The position numbers and the translations under genes were made by a program. The notes under the pieces were generated by a model, which saw only the letters and a program-made list of their open reading frames with translations, ran no database searches and was not told the DNA's origin. A stretch of 64,000 bases of DNA from Streptococcus hyointestinalis (GTDB taxonomy: Bacteria; Bacillota; Bacilli; Lactobacillales; Streptococcaceae). The stretch covers positions 248,001 to 312,000 of the forward strand of contig NZ_JAAKGB010000001.1 in NCBI RefSeq assembly GCF_011039275.1, given 5' to 3'. Of this stretch, positions 1 to 8,279 are shown piece by piece; the first letter of the stretch is position 1; every line of letters begins with the position of its first letter.

Positions 1-1
1 T

Positions 2-133
2 TCTCTTGTGTTTGGGTTTGTCGCTAAGTTTCTTTCGTGGCGCTTATTTGTTCTTGTGTTTGCTATTTCTTTTCTCATGATTGGTTTTCTTTATTTTTCA
101 AATAAAAAACTAAGACAGTATGATATTTCCTAA
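2..133 (+). CDS. C-terminal end of a membrane protein, probably a transporter (5' partial)
   Basis: An open frame enters from the left edge and stops with TAA at 131-133. Its 43 visible residues contain one strongly hydrophobic helix (LFVLVFAISFLMIGFLYF) followed by a short basic tail (NKKLRQ), like the last transmembrane segment of an MFS-type transporter. Only this end is in the window, so the family is a guess. The next gene starts 41 bases downstream behind its own extended -10 promoter, so the two need not be co-transcribed. Confidence 0.5.
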   Translation, partial: SLVFGFVAKFLSWRLFVLVFAISFLMIGFLYFSNKKLRQYDIS

Positions 134-145
134 ATCTCTATTAGC

Positions 146-154
146 TGTTATAAT
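146..154 (+). promoter_or_regulatory. Extended -10 promoter of the PlcR-type regulator
   Basis: TATAAT at 149-154 is preceded by TGT (an extended -10, TGn). No good -35 hexamer lies 17 bases upstream. A strong ribosome binding site (GGGAGG, 165-170) precedes the ATG at 175. Confidence 0.55.
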
Positions 155-174
155 AGTGATAATCGGGAGGAAAA

Positions 175-1038
175 ATGATAACGGATATTGCAACATTGAT
201 TAAGGTTAAACGTAAAGAAAAAGGGCTTACTCAAAAAGAGTTAGCCGAAGGAATTTGTGTCCAAGCTGTCATCAGCAAGATTGAAAAAGGGGAGACGACT
301 CCTTCAGTAGACCTTTTTTTCAAATTAGCTAAAAAGCTAGATATTGATATGTCAGTCATTTCTAGTATGTTTGACTTGAATAACACTGCTCATCATAACG
401 GTGTCTACTCGGACAAGGTCAAGCAGTTACTTTATATGAGGGATTATGATAATCTTGCTTATGTGTTAAAGACCTTAAATCCTGCTGAGATGACTGAAGA
501 AGAGCTGCTTTATTACGAGTGGTTGAGGGCTATTGCTGGCTATATGACCAAGCAAATCTCTTTTACCAAAACGATAGAACGTTTAAACGCACTTTTACCC
601 AAAACAAAGACTACCTATCAACAACTATATCTTAAGATAGTTTCTGCTATCGGTAGCATTTATAGCGACAATCAAGAAAACGCACTTGCTCTTTCTGCCT
701 TTGAGTCCATTGTCAATGATTATCAAGTTAGTCATGACTTTCGAGACCGTGTTACTTTTTTATACAGTATTTCCAGAGCTTACTTTGTAGAGGGAGACAT
801 TGATAAGTCCTTGACTTACATTTCAAAAGCTATTGATGAGTTACTCGAAGAAAAATCGATGTATTTGCTAGGTGATTCTCTATTGATGAGGGCTTACATT
901 TTAGAGAGCATGAAGTTGTATGATGAAGCTAAAAAGTATTGCCATCAAGCCATTACTCTTTTTGAATTGGAAAATAAGGAGCTTCTTAAAAATATGGCTC
1001 AAAAATTAGGGATAGATATTGAGGAGAAGGATAAATGA
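175..1038 (+). CDS. PlcR-type (RRNPP) transcriptional regulator, HTH plus TPR-like repeats
   Basis: This 287-residue protein has an N-terminal XRE-type helix-turn-helix (residues about 5-62, with GLTQKELAEGIC and SKIEKGETTPS). A long alpha-helical region of TPR-like helix pairs follows to the C-terminus. Length and architecture match PlcR/Rgg-like regulators of the RRNPP group, which bind small secreted peptides that re-enter the cell. The HTH resembles PlcR more than Rgg. The stop codon overlaps the ATG of a 22-codon hydrophobic peptide gene, the arrangement expected for a receptor and its cognate pheromone. Being a peptide receptor is inferred from the fold and context. A non-peptide XRE regulator is the alternative. 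Confidence 0.8.
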   Translation: MITDIATLIKVKRKEKGLTQKELAEGICVQAVISKIEKGETTPSVDLFFKLAKKLDIDMSVISSMFDLNNTAHHNGVYSDKVKQLLYMRDYDNLAYVLKTLNPAEMTEEELLYYEWLRAIAGYMTKQISFTKTIERLNALLPKTKTTYQQLYLKIVSAIGSIYSDNQENALALSAFESIVNDYQVSHDFRDRVTFLYSISRAYFVEGDIDKSLTYISKAIDELLEEKSMYLLGDSLLMRAYILESMKLYDEAKKYCHQAITLFELENKELLKNMAQKLGIDIEEKDK

Positions 1039-1103
1039 AGCGATTACACTTATTATCACTTGTAGCATTATTTTTGCTAATGATTCCACCAATCATTTTT
1101 TAA
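1035..1103 (+). CDS. Short hydrophobic peptide, candidate pheromone of the upstream regulator
   Basis: This 22-codon ORF overlaps the regulator's stop by four bases (ATGA), so it is probably translationally coupled. The N-terminus is basic (MKRLH) and the rest is a hydrophobic run ending in LLMIPPIIF, like a signal peptide or an SHP-type pheromone precursor. A strong terminator follows directly, so regulator and peptide form a closed two-gene unit. A purpose-built short peptide is more likely than chance because of the overlap, the composition and the position immediately before the terminator. Processing and activity are inferred; the mature pheromone would probably be the last 7-10 residues. 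Confidence 0.6.
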   Translation: MKRLHLLSLVALFLLMIPPIIF

Positions 1104-1112
1104 GACATGATT

Positions 1113-1145
1113 AAAAAGTAACAACCACTTGGTTGTTGCTTTTTT
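1113..1145 (+). terminator. Rho-independent terminator after the regulator-peptide pair
   Basis: Stem AACAACC / GGTTGTT (1120-1126 with 1131-1137) and loop ACTT. The stem extends into flanking A and T runs, and a T tract follows. Confidence 0.8.
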
Positions 1146-1165
1146 GCTATGTGTGAGCTAGATAT

Positions 1166-1208
1166 TTTACAAGCAGCATTTTTTGTCCTATAATTACTAC
1201 ATAGTAAT
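1166..1208 (+). promoter_or_regulatory. Promoter with a perfect inverted repeat just after the -10
   Basis: TTTACA (1166-1171), a 17-base spacer and TATAAT (1189-1194). A 7-2-7 inverted repeat, ATTACTA-CA-TAGTAAT, lies at 1193-1208, overlapping the -10 and the expected transcription start. It is placed like a repressor operator. Its TACT...AGTA core recalls sites of HxlR-type redox regulators, but no such regulator gene is adjacent. Confidence 0.6.
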
Positions 1209-1229
1209 AAATGATTAAGGGGAATAAAG

Positions 1230-1778
1230 ATGAAAAATATTTTATTTGTTGTTGGTTCACTTAGGGAAGGGTCTTTTAACGGGCAGTTGGCTAAAGAAGC
1301 GGAAAAAATGCTAGAAGGCAAGGCAAATGTCACTTATCTGGACTGGAAGGATGTGCCTATGTTTAACCAAGAGTTGGAGGCACCTGTTCTTCCTGCTGTG
1401 CAAGCCGTGCGTGATGAAGTGGCAAAGGCTGACGCTATCTGGATTTTCTCACCAGTTTACAACTTCTCTATCCCAGGTCCTGTGAAAAACCTCTTGGACT
1501 GGTTGAGTCGTGCCATTGATTTGTCTGATACGACAGGTATTTCAGCCATTCATGACAAGGTTACGACCGTTTCTTTGGTGGCAAATGGTGGTCATGAGCA
1601 AGCCGCAGAGATTTACCGCAACTTGATGCCATTTATCCGCACCCAGTTTGTCGATGAAATCACCTACTCACGTGTCAATGACTCTGCATGGGCAGATGGC
1701 AATTACCAAGCCACACCAGAAGTTTTAGCTGACCTCAAAAAGCAAGCAACAGCACTGCTAAGAGAAATGGGTGCTTAA
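1230..1778 (+). CDS. NADPH-dependent FMN reductase family oxidoreductase
   Basis: This 182-residue flavodoxin-fold protein resembles the NADPH-dependent FMN reductase/azoreductase family. It opens with beta-strand MKNILFVVGSLREGSFN, whose GSLREGSFN loop matches the FMN-phosphate binding loop. SPVYNFSIPGPVKNLLDWLSR (residues about 76-96) is the conserved flavin-contacting segment. Such cytosolic enzymes reduce flavins, quinones or azo compounds with NADPH. The gene is monocistronic, with its own promoter and a terminator at 1793-1826. The inverted repeat in the promoter suggests repression relieved by a stress signal. The exact substrate cannot be told. Confidence 0.85.
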   Translation: MKNILFVVGSLREGSFNGQLAKEAEKMLEGKANVTYLDWKDVPMFNQELEAPVLPAVQAVRDEVAKADAIWIFSPVYNFSIPGPVKNLLDWLSRAIDLSDTTGISAIHDKVTTVSLVANGGHEQAAEIYRNLMPFIRTQFVDEITYSRVNDSAWADGNYQATPEVLADLKKQATALLREMGA

Positions 1779-1792
1779 TTTATAAATAGGTT

Positions 1793-1826
1793 AAGAGATT
1801 GATGACTTTTGTTGCAATCTCTTTTC
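1793..1826 (+). terminator. Rho-independent terminator after the oxidoreductase
   Basis: AAGAGATTG (1793-1801) pairs with CAATCTCTT (1815-1823), followed by T-rich sequence. Confidence 0.75.
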
Positions 1827-1931
1827 TTTTTCAAACTATAGCTAGCTCTAGTTATTAGGAAGTTTAAAAAGTCAGAAACTTGTGATACAATAATTCAACA
1901 CCCAATTTTTTGTTTTTTGAGAGGAGTTTAT

Positions 1932-2780
1932 ATGAGCAATCATTTATTGGTGTTGCAATCGGATTTTGGCTTAGTGGATGGGGCTGTGTCAGCTATGATA
2001 GGGGTGGCACTCCAAGAGGCACGAGATCTTGATATTCATCACCTGACGCACGATATTACCCCTTATAATATCTTTGAGGCGTCTTATCGTCTTTTCCAGA
2101 CGATTGAGTATTGGCCAAGCGGGACGACTTTTGTGTCCGTCGTTGACCCAGGTGTTGGCTCAAAGCGTAAGAGTGTTGTCGCTCTGACAGAGACAGGTCA
2201 GTATATCGTCACACCAGACAATGGGACCTTGTCTTACATAAAAAAACATGTCGGTATCAAGGCGGTGCGTGAGATTTCCGAGGTAGAAAATCGCAGAAAA
2301 AATACCGAGCTGTCTTACACTTTCCATGGGCGTGATGTCTATGCCTACACAGGAGCTAAGCTGGCTAGCGGTCACATCAGCTTTGACGAGGTAGGTCCAG
2401 AGCTGTCTGTCGACCATATCGTTGAGCTGCCTGTTGTTGAGACCAAGGTCGAAGACGGTGCGGTGATGGGCGCTATTGACATCCTAGATGTGCGCTTTGG
2501 TTCGCTTTGGACTTCTATCACTCGAGAAGAGTTTTACAGCCTCAAGCCAGAGTTTGGGCAACGTTTTGAGGTGACTATCTTTAACAATGACATGCTGGTT
2601 TATCAAAACCAAGTCACCTATGGCAAGTCCTTTGCTGATGTGCGTATCGGACAACCTCTTATCTACATCAACTCGCTCTACCGTGTGGGGCTTGCCATTA
2701 ACCAAGGGTCATTTGCCAAGGCTTACAATGTCGGTGTCGGCTCAAACTGGCGCATTGACATCCGTCGTTTAGAAAATTAG
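1932..2780 (+). CDS. SAM hydrolase (SAM hydroxide adenosyltransferase, DUF62 family)
   Basis: A 282-residue member of the family related to SAM-dependent chlorinase/fluorinase. Prokaryotic members normally hydrolyse S-adenosylmethionine to adenosine and methionine. Family landmarks are the N-terminal LQSDFGLVDG, VDPGVGSKRK (residues about 68-77), TPDNGTL and the FHGRDVYA segment, which carry the conserved Asp, Arg and His. A TTG 15 bases upstream keeps the frame open, but the ATG at 1932 is preferred because GAGGAG (1920-1925) is well spaced before it. It heads an operon with an ECF transporter (S, double ATPase and T genes), only 8 bases before the S component, so its product or substrate may be linked to the imported compound. 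Confidence 0.85.
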   Translation: MSNHLLVLQSDFGLVDGAVSAMIGVALQEARDLDIHHLTHDITPYNIFEASYRLFQTIEYWPSGTTFVSVVDPGVGSKRKSVVALTETGQYIVTPDNGTLSYIKKHVGIKAVREISEVENRRKNTELSYTFHGRDVYAYTGAKLASGHISFDEVGPELSVDHIVELPVVETKVEDGAVMGAIDILDVRFGSLWTSITREEFYSLKPEFGQRFEVTIFNNDMLVYQNQVTYGKSFADVRIGQPLIYINSLYRVGLAINQGSFAKAYNVGVGSNWRIDIRRLEN

Positions 2781-2788
2781 GAGTTATC

Positions 2789-3337
2789 ATGCAAAATCAA
2801 TCCATCAAAAAAGTTGTTGCTATCGGTATCGGGGCTGCACTCTTTGTCATCATCGGGATGTTGATTAACATTCCAACGCCTATCCCAAACACGAGCATTC
2901 AGTTGCAGTACGCTGTTTTAGCGCTCTTTGCTATCATCTATGGACCTAGTGTCGGTTTTTTCACAGGGCTTATCGGGCATGCTCTAAAGGACGCTTTTCA
3001 GTATGGAAATCCATGGTGGACATGGGTTTTAGTCAGTGCCTTGATTGGGCTTGCTATCGGGCTTTTGGCAAAGAAAATCAACATCGAAAAAGGCTATCTA
3101 ACAGCTAAGGACTATCTTTGGTTCAATATCGTCCAAGTTGCCGCTAACATCGTTGGTTGGGGGATTTTAGCGCCGTGGGGTGACGTTGCTATCTACCACG
3201 AAGCAAGCAACAAAGTCTATGCTCAAGGATTTTTATCCGCTGGGGTCAACAGCCTAACCATTGCTATTGGCGGCAGTTTACTGCTTGCAGCCTACGCCAA
3301 GAGCCGTACCAAGGCAGGTAGTCTCAGCAAAGATTAA
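2789..3337 (+). CDS. ECF transporter substrate-binding S component, UPF0397 family
   Basis: A 182-residue hydrophobic protein with five to six predicted membrane helices. The conserved segment after helix 1 (MLINIPTPIPNTSIQLQYAV) and the ALKDAFQYGNPWWTW loop are typical of UPF0397 proteins. These are S components of energy-coupling-factor importers that capture a vitamin-like or precursor molecule. The matching double ATPase and T component follow, so the operon carries its own ECF module. Substrate is unknown. Related systems have been predicted to import thiamine or methionine-pathway precursors; the SAM hydrolase upstream favours something connected to methionine or adenosine. Confidence 0.85.
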   Translation: MQNQSIKKVVAIGIGAALFVIIGMLINIPTPIPNTSIQLQYAVLALFAIIYGPSVGFFTGLIGHALKDAFQYGNPWWTWVLVSALIGLAIGLLAKKINIEKGYLTAKDYLWFNIVQVAANIVGWGILAPWGDVAIYHEASNKVYAQGFLSAGVNSLTIAIGGSLLLAAYAKSRTKAGSLSKD

Positions 3338-3354
3338 CAAAAAGGAAGTAGCGT

Positions 3355-5031
3355 GTGAGTACATTATTGGAGTGGAAGGATTTTAGCTTTCAGTATCATA
3401 GTCAAGCCGAAAAGACGCTGACAGATATTAACTTAACCATTGAAAAAGGGGCGAAAGTGCTTATTGTAGGACCTTCTGGTTCTGGTAAGTCAACGCTAGG
3501 CAATCTCATCAACGGTCTCATTCCAAACAGCTATCAAGGAACAAAGACTGGCGAGTTCACTATCAGCCAAAAGGACGCCTACAGTCCGTCTATCTATGAT
3601 AAGTCGCTTCTGGTCTCAACAGTTCTGCAAGACCCAGATGGTCAGTTTATCGGGCTGAGTGTCGCTGAGGACATCGCCTTTGCGCTGGAAAATGACAATG
3701 TCGCAAAAGACGAGATGACTAGACGTGTCCATGACTGGGCAAAGCGTCTGCAGCTAGAGCCGCTTCTTGACAAGCGTCCGCAGGATTTGTCTGGTGGGCA
3801 AAAGCAGCGGGTCAGCCTAGCAGGTGTCCTCATTGATGAGAGTCCGATTTTACTCTTTGATGAGCCGCTTGCCAATCTCGACCCCAAGTCTGGTCAGGAC
3901 GCTATTGATTTGATTGATCGCCTGCACCGTGAGCAAAATGCCACGACTATCATCATCGAGCACCGTCTAGAAGATGTCTTGTACCGTCAGGTGGATCAGA
4001 TTGTCGTCGTGGATGAGGGGAAAATCGTCTTTGACGGCACGCCAGATACGCTGTTGAAGACCAACATCCTAGAAGAACACGGCATTCGTGAGCCCTTGTA
4101 CATTACAGAGCTTAGGCATTTGAGCTATTCTTTTGAGGGGGACAAGCCGTTCAGTAACCTTGATAAGCTGGATCTGAGTCAAGTGCAGTTTGAAAAAGCT
4201 TACACTGAGACCAAGCCTGAAGCCAAAGAGGTTATCTTATCTGCTGAAAATCTAGAGTTTGGCTATGATGAGAATCATCTGATTTTAAAGGGCATTAGCT
4301 TTGATTTGCACAAGGGTGAGAAGATTGCCATTGTCGGCAAAAATGGTGCTGGTAAGTCAACGCTGGCAAAAAGCCTCTGCCAATTTGTCACACCAAGTGG
4401 TAAGCTTTATTTCAAGGGGCAAGAAATCAGCGCTGACTCCATCAAGCAGCGTGCAGACAGGATTGGCTACGTCCTGCAAAATCCTAATCAGATGATTAGT
4501 CAGACCATGATTTTTGATGAGGTGGCGCTGGGGCTTCGCTTGCGTGGTGTCGCTGAAGAAGAGGTAGCTAAGCGTGTGGAGGCGACACTCAAAGTGTGTG
4601 GGCTTTATCCATTTCGCAAGTGGCCTATCTCTGCGCTGTCCTTTGGGCAGAAAAAACGGGTCACTATCGCTTCTATCCTCGTGCTAAATCCCGAGGTTAT
4701 CCTGCTGGATGAGCCAACGGCTGGTCAGGATAAGCGCCACTATGAGGAGATGATGTCCTTTTTAGAGGAGCTTAGCCAAAAGGGGCATACCATCATCATG
4801 ATTACCCATGACATGCAGCTCATGCTAGAGTATGCGGACCGCACGCTTGTCATTACAGATGGGGAGCTTTTGGCTGACTGTACGCCAATCGAGCTCTTTT
4901 CAGATGAGGCAGTACTTGAGAAAGCCTATCTCAAAAAGACCAGTCTCTATCAGCTAGCAGAAAAAATCGGTGCTGACTCAAGAGCGCTGACCAAGGACTA
5001 TATCGCTAAAAAGGAGGATGTGCATGGCTAA
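3355..5031 (+). CDS. ECF transporter ATPase with two ABC domains (DUF3744 type)
   Basis: A 558-residue tandem ATPase combining both ECF nucleotide-binding domains. The first has Walker [10 protein letters not shown] (about 39-47), signature LSGGQKQR and Walker B ILLFDEP. The second has Walker [10 protein letters not shown] (about 328-336), a divergent signature LSFGQKKR and Walker B VILLDEP. The linker (about 235-290) corresponds to the DUF3744 region of YkoD-like proteins. The start is GTG at 3355, with AAAAGGAAG upstream; no better ATG precedes the first strand (STLLEWKDF). The gene ends inside the start of the T component, with an 8-base overlap. It powers uptake by the adjacent S and T subunits. 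Confidence 0.9.
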   Translation: MSTLLEWKDFSFQYHSQAEKTLTDINLTIEKGAKVLIVGPSGSGKSTLGNLINGLIPNSYQGTKTGEFTISQKDAYSPSIYDKSLLVSTVLQDPDGQFIGLSVAEDIAFALENDNVAKDEMTRRVHDWAKRLQLEPLLDKRPQDLSGGQKQRVSLAGVLIDESPILLFDEPLANLDPKSGQDAIDLIDRLHREQNATTIIIEHRLEDVLYRQVDQIVVVDEGKIVFDGTPDTLLKTNILEEHGIREPLYITELRHLSYSFEGDKPFSNLDKLDLSQVQFEKAYTETKPEAKEVILSAENLEFGYDENHLILKGISFDLHKGEKIAIVGKNGAGKSTLAKSLCQFVTPSGKLYFKGQEISADSIKQRADRIGYVLQNPNQMISQTMIFDEVALGLRLRGVAEEEVAKRVEATLKVCGLYPFRKWPISALSFGQKKRVTIASILVLNPEVILLDEPTAGQDKRHYEEMMSFLEELSQKGHTIIMITHDMQLMLEYADRTLVITDGELLADCTPIELFSDEAVLEKAYLKKTSLYQLAEKIGADSRALTKDYIAKKEDVHG

Positions 5032-5854
5032 TTCACTACTGGGCTATCAAGAAGGTCAAGGCTTTTTCTACCAGCTCTCAGGAGCAAGTAAGCTTTTAGC
5101 CTTTATCTTCATTTCGGTGGCGTGTATGATCAGCTACGACACCCGCCTGCTCCTTTTTGTGGGGATTGCGTCTAGCGTTTTGCTCTATTTTTCCAATATC
5201 AAGTGGCGTCAGATTTCCTTTGTCGTGACCGTTATCGCCATTTTTGCGCTTCTAAATGTCCTCATGGTCTATCTGTTTTCGCCAAACTATGGAGCGACTA
5301 TTTATGGCAAGTCAACGGTGCTGATTAAAGGTATTGGCTGGTATCAGCTGACTAGTCAAGAGCTTTTTTACCTCTTTAATCTGGTACTCAAGTATCTGTG
5401 TACAACACCGCTAGCGCTTCTCTTTTTAGTGACAACACAGCCAAGCCAGTTTGCCTCAAGTCTCAATCGCCTTGGTGTGTCTTACAAGATTTCCTATGCG
5501 GTTAGTCTGACGCTTCGCTACATCCCAGATGTGCAAGAGGAGTTTCAGATGATTAAGCAATCTCAGCAGGCACGTGGCTTGGAGTTGTCCTCAAAAGGCA
5601 AACTCTACGAGCGCATTAAGGGTAATCTCAGAATCATCATCCCTTTGATTTTTAGCTCGCTTGAGCGCATTGACACGGTCTCAACGGCTATGGAATTGAG
5701 ACGCTTTGGGAAAGAAAAAAAGCGCACTTGGTACCGTGCGCAAGCCATGACCACAAAAGATTACTTGGTCATTGGCATTTCTGTTCTTATCCTAGCTGTG
5801 AGCATTTGGCTGATTGTGGTCAATCAAGGGCGTTTTTACAATCCTTGGAACTAA
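5024..5854 (+). CDS. ECF transporter transmembrane T component
   Basis: A 276-residue EcfT-like membrane protein with about five hydrophobic segments. A cytoplasmic stretch holds the [12 protein letters not shown] coupling motif (the A-R-G signature that contacts the ATPases) and a second one in TAMELRRFG. The start at 5024 follows AGGAGG and overlaps the ATPase gene by 8 bases, so translation is coupled. It completes the S-A-T set of this operon. A hairpin at 5863-5889, which is also the left end of repeat copy A, terminates the operon. Confidence 0.9.
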   Translation: MANSLLGYQEGQGFFYQLSGASKLLAFIFISVACMISYDTRLLLFVGIASSVLLYFSNIKWRQISFVVTVIAIFALLNVLMVYLFSPNYGATIYGKSTVLIKGIGWYQLTSQELFYLFNLVLKYLCTTPLALLFLVTTQPSQFASSLNRLGVSYKISYAVSLTLRYIPDVQEEFQMIKQSQQARGLELSSKGKLYERIKGNLRIIIPLIFSSLERIDTVSTAMELRRFGKEKKRTWYRAQAMTTKDYLVIGISVLILAVSIWLIVVNQGRFYNPWN

Positions 5855-5860
5855 AACAAA

Positions 5861-6239
5861 AGAAGCTGGGACAAAAGTTCCCAGCTTTTATTTTATAGAC
5901 TGATGTACGAGACGCAGTGGTTTGGAGAAACTCTAGTGACTTTAGTCACTTAAGAGTTTCCCATGCACAATTGATTAGGTACTTTAGTACCAATCAATCC
6001 CTGTGAGTGTGCTCTAATGCGTCGATAAATCAACTATTATAGCCCTTTTTGATATCAAGTTTCACTTGATTTTATTTCCAACCTCAAAAGGTTTTGTGAA
6101 CCTTTTGAGCTGTATGCGGAGGTGGGTTAAAAAGGTTCGGGAGAACCTTTTTAATTGGGAAATAACACTTACGAAGTAAGTGCCTAGACTTTACATCACA
6201 TTTCTACGAAATGGCCGATTTTTGTCCCACTCTCTTTTC
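5861..6239 (+). repeat. Large modular palindromic interspersed repeat, copy A (379 bp)
   Basis: This fills the 538-base gap between the ECF operon and the antiporter. It starts AGAAGCTGGGACAAAA and ends TTTTTGTCCCACTCTCTTTT, so the ends are inverted repeats (GGGACAAAA / TTTTGTCCC). Blocks shared with copy B at 61261-61439 are TTTTATAGAC, GACGCAGTGG, GCTCTAATGCGT, GATAAATCAACT, TTATAGCCCT, TGCGGAGGTGGG and GAAATGNCCGATTTTTGTCCC. Copy A is about 200 bases longer because perfect hairpins sit between these blocks. Examples are CTCAAAAGGTT/AACCTTTTGAG (6082-6108), TTAAAAAGGTT/AACCTTTTTAA and CACTTAC/GTAAGTG. It codes for nothing; its first hairpin probably terminates the ECF operon. Confidence 0.8.
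5863..5889 (+). terminator. Terminator of the ECF operon (left hairpin of repeat A)
   Basis: AAGCTGGGA (5863-5871) pairs with TCCCAGCTT (5879-5887), followed by TT and an A/T-rich run. Confidence 0.7.
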
Positions 6240-6392
6240 TTTTGTCGGAAATATTGTCATATAATTTTAAATAGACTATAAATAACGATTTTGTTATAAT
6301 ATTATGAGTAAATGATGGTGAGTGCTTTGATGCTGTGCTCGTGATGTAGCATGGCTTTGGGGTACTTTTTGTGTGAATAAGGAGGATTTCTC

Positions 6393-7556
6393 TTGGAATT
6401 TCTTGCCAATCTTGTATTGATTTTGCTGGCGACGACCTTGGCAGGGCACTACTGTGCACGCATTGGTTTGCCTGCGGTTTTGGGGCAGTTGCTGGTTGGT
6501 GTGATTATCGGACCTGCTATTTTGGGTTGGGTGACCATGACAGATTTCATTCATGATATGTCAGAGTTAGGGGTCATTATCCTTATGTTTTTAGCGGGAC
6601 TTGAGAGTGATTTGGACCTTTTGAAGCGCTATCTAAAGCCAAGTGTTTTAGTGGCTGCTCTAGGTATCTTGGTGCCTGCTGCTTCTAGCACGGCTGTTGC
6701 GTTCGCTTTTGGCTTATCCATGATGGAGAGTATCTTTATTGGGGTCTTGTTTGCAGCGACTTCGGTTTCTATCTCGGTAGCCGTCATGAAGGAGCTTGGC
6801 GTGCTCTCGGGTAAGGGCGGTGCGACCATTCTAGGGGCTGCGGTCATTGATGATGTGGTGGCAGTTATTCTCTTGAGTGTCATGGTGAGCATGATTGGAG
6901 GTAGCAGCGAAGGCTCGGCTTCTCTTGGATTGACGCTTCTTGAGCAGCTCTTGTACTTTATCAGCATTTTCTTTGTGGTTCGCTACATTGCACCATTCCT
7001 AGCTAGACTGGGCAAGCGTCTCTTGCTACCAGTTGGTGCGACCCTTCTTGCCATGATTTTGTGTTTGGGAATGGCTTACATCGCAGACCTTGCGGGCTTG
7101 AGTGCGGTGGTTGGTGCTTTCTTTGCAGGAATCGCTATCGGTCAAACCTCTGTACGTCACGAGGTCAATCAATCCATCGAGCCTATCGGCTATGCTGTTT
7201 TCATCCCAGTCTTTTTCGTCAGTATCGGCTTAAACATGCGCTTTGATGGGATTTCAAGTCAGCTTTGGTTGATTGTCATCATGAGTGTCGTCGCTGTGCT
7301 TAGTAAGCTTCTTGGAGCTGGATGTGGGGCTAAGCTGGCTAAGTTTTCAATGGGCGAGTCCGCCTTTGTCGGAGCGGGGATGATTTCTCGTGGCGAGATG
7401 GCGCTTATCATCGCCCAAGTCGGCTATCAAAGCCAGTTGATAAAGACTGACACTTACTCGGCTTTGGTGACGGTTATCATCATCACAACGCTGGTCGCTC
7501 CTTTCCTACTTAAAGCGACAGCGCAGTATGTGCCAAAGGACAATGAAAAGGTTTAG
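6393..7556 (+). CDS. Cation:proton antiporter (CPA2/NapA-type)
   Basis: A 387-residue membrane protein with about 11-12 hydrophobic helices, of the monovalent cation:proton antiporter-2 family. Typical features are the opening ARIGLPAVLGQLLVGVIIGP, FLAGLESDLD (residues about 68-77) and GAAVIDDVVAVILL (about 148-161), whose paired aspartates match the ion-binding site of NapA-like antiporters. It exchanges Na+ or K+ for protons. The start is TTG at 6393 with AAGGAGG eight bases upstream; no in-frame ATG lies nearby. It is monocistronic and converges on def across a shared terminator. No TrkA-type regulatory domain is attached. Confidence 0.85.
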   Translation: MEFLANLVLILLATTLAGHYCARIGLPAVLGQLLVGVIIGPAILGWVTMTDFIHDMSELGVIILMFLAGLESDLDLLKRYLKPSVLVAALGILVPAASSTAVAFAFGLSMMESIFIGVLFAATSVSISVAVMKELGVLSGKGGATILGAAVIDDVVAVILLSVMVSMIGGSSEGSASLGLTLLEQLLYFISIFFVVRYIAPFLARLGKRLLLPVGATLLAMILCLGMAYIADLAGLSAVVGAFFAGIAIGQTSVRHEVNQSIEPIGYAVFIPVFFVSIGLNMRFDGISSQLWLIVIMSVVAVLSKLLGAGCGAKLAKFSMGESAFVGAGMISRGEMALIIAQVGYQSQLIKTDTYSALVTVIIITTLVAPFLLKATAQYVPKDNEKV

Positions 7557-7577
7557 AGCTTTGCTCTAAACCTTTTT
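7546..7577. terminator. Bidirectional terminator between antiporter and def
   Basis: A perfect 14-bp stem: AAAAGGTTTAGAGC (7546-7559), loop TTT, GCTCTAAACCTTTT (7563-7576). It spans the antiporter stop codon and can serve both converging genes. Confidence 0.85.
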
Positions 7578-7581
7578 GTGA

Positions 7582-8196
7582 TTATTCGATAATAAGCAGT
7601 CCTTCTTTGACGGCAAATGGATTGTCCTTGTTGATGTGGTCGTAGAACATGATACCGTTGGTGTGGTCGATTTCGTGTTGGACAACGATAGAGTTGTAGC
7701 CACGCAGTTTAATGCGTTTTTTCTCGCCGTTTTTGTCCACATACTCGACAGTGACACGAGAGTGGCGCACGACATAGCCTGGCACTTCACGGTCAACAGA
7801 GAGGCAACCTTCACCCTCAGCAAGCGCTGCGTCTTGGACAGAGTGAGCGACGACTTTGGGGTTGTACATGACTTCAGCTAGGCTGTAGGCGTCTTTAGGT
7901 GGATTGCCATCAGCATCCTCTGGATTTGGGACAAGGACAGCAATGATACGTTTTGAGATGTCAAGCTGCGGTGCAGCAAGACCCACACCTCCACGCAGTC
8001 CCATCTTTTCAGCGATGACAGGGTCTTGTGAGTTTTTCAAGAACTGCATCATTTTCTCACCAAGGATGATGTCTTGGTCAGAAAGGGGAAAGGTCACATC
8101 CTCTGCGACAGCACGAAGAGTTGGATTGCCCTCACGGATGATGTCAGACATGTTGATTAAATGGCTAGGTTTAGTGAGTTTGTCTATTGTAGGCAT
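7582..8196 (-). CDS. def: Peptide deformylase
   Basis: This 204-residue enzyme removes the N-formyl group from nascent proteins. All three metal-site motifs are present: GVGLAAPQ (motif 1, about 70-77), EGCLSVD (motif 2, whose Cys binds the metal) and QHEIDHTNG (motif 3, two His ligands and the catalytic Glu). Length and the insertion between motifs 1 and 2 match type II deformylases of Gram-positive bacteria. The start chosen gives an N-terminus (ITKxxHLIxMxDIIREG-like) typical of streptococcal Def. It is transcribed leftward and ends at the shared terminator. Crp/Fnr lies 83 bases upstream on the same strand and could be co-transcribed. Confidence 0.95.
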   Translation of the reverse strand: MPTIDKLTKPSHLINMSDIIREGNPTLRAVAEDVTFPLSDQDIILGEKMMQFLKNSQDPVIAEKMGLRGGVGLAAPQLDISKRIIAVLVPNPEDADGNPPKDAYSLAEVMYNPKVVAHSVQDAALAEGEGCLSVDREVPGYVVRHSRVTVEYVDKNGEKKRIKLRGYNSIVVQHEIDHTNGIMFYDHINKDNPFAVKEGLLIIE

Positions 8197-8279
8197 AGGG
8201 TCTCCTTTTATGTTTTCTTTGTTTTTGTGTCCACTTTTTTCTTTTCCTCTATCATATCATAAGGTCACAAGAAAGTCAT

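Noticed and set aside
5855..6392. Minus-strand ORFs of about 86 codons (6196-6459, 6294-6554) near repeat A
   Set aside because: They overlap the repeat and the antiporter start, have unusual composition and no ribosome binding site.
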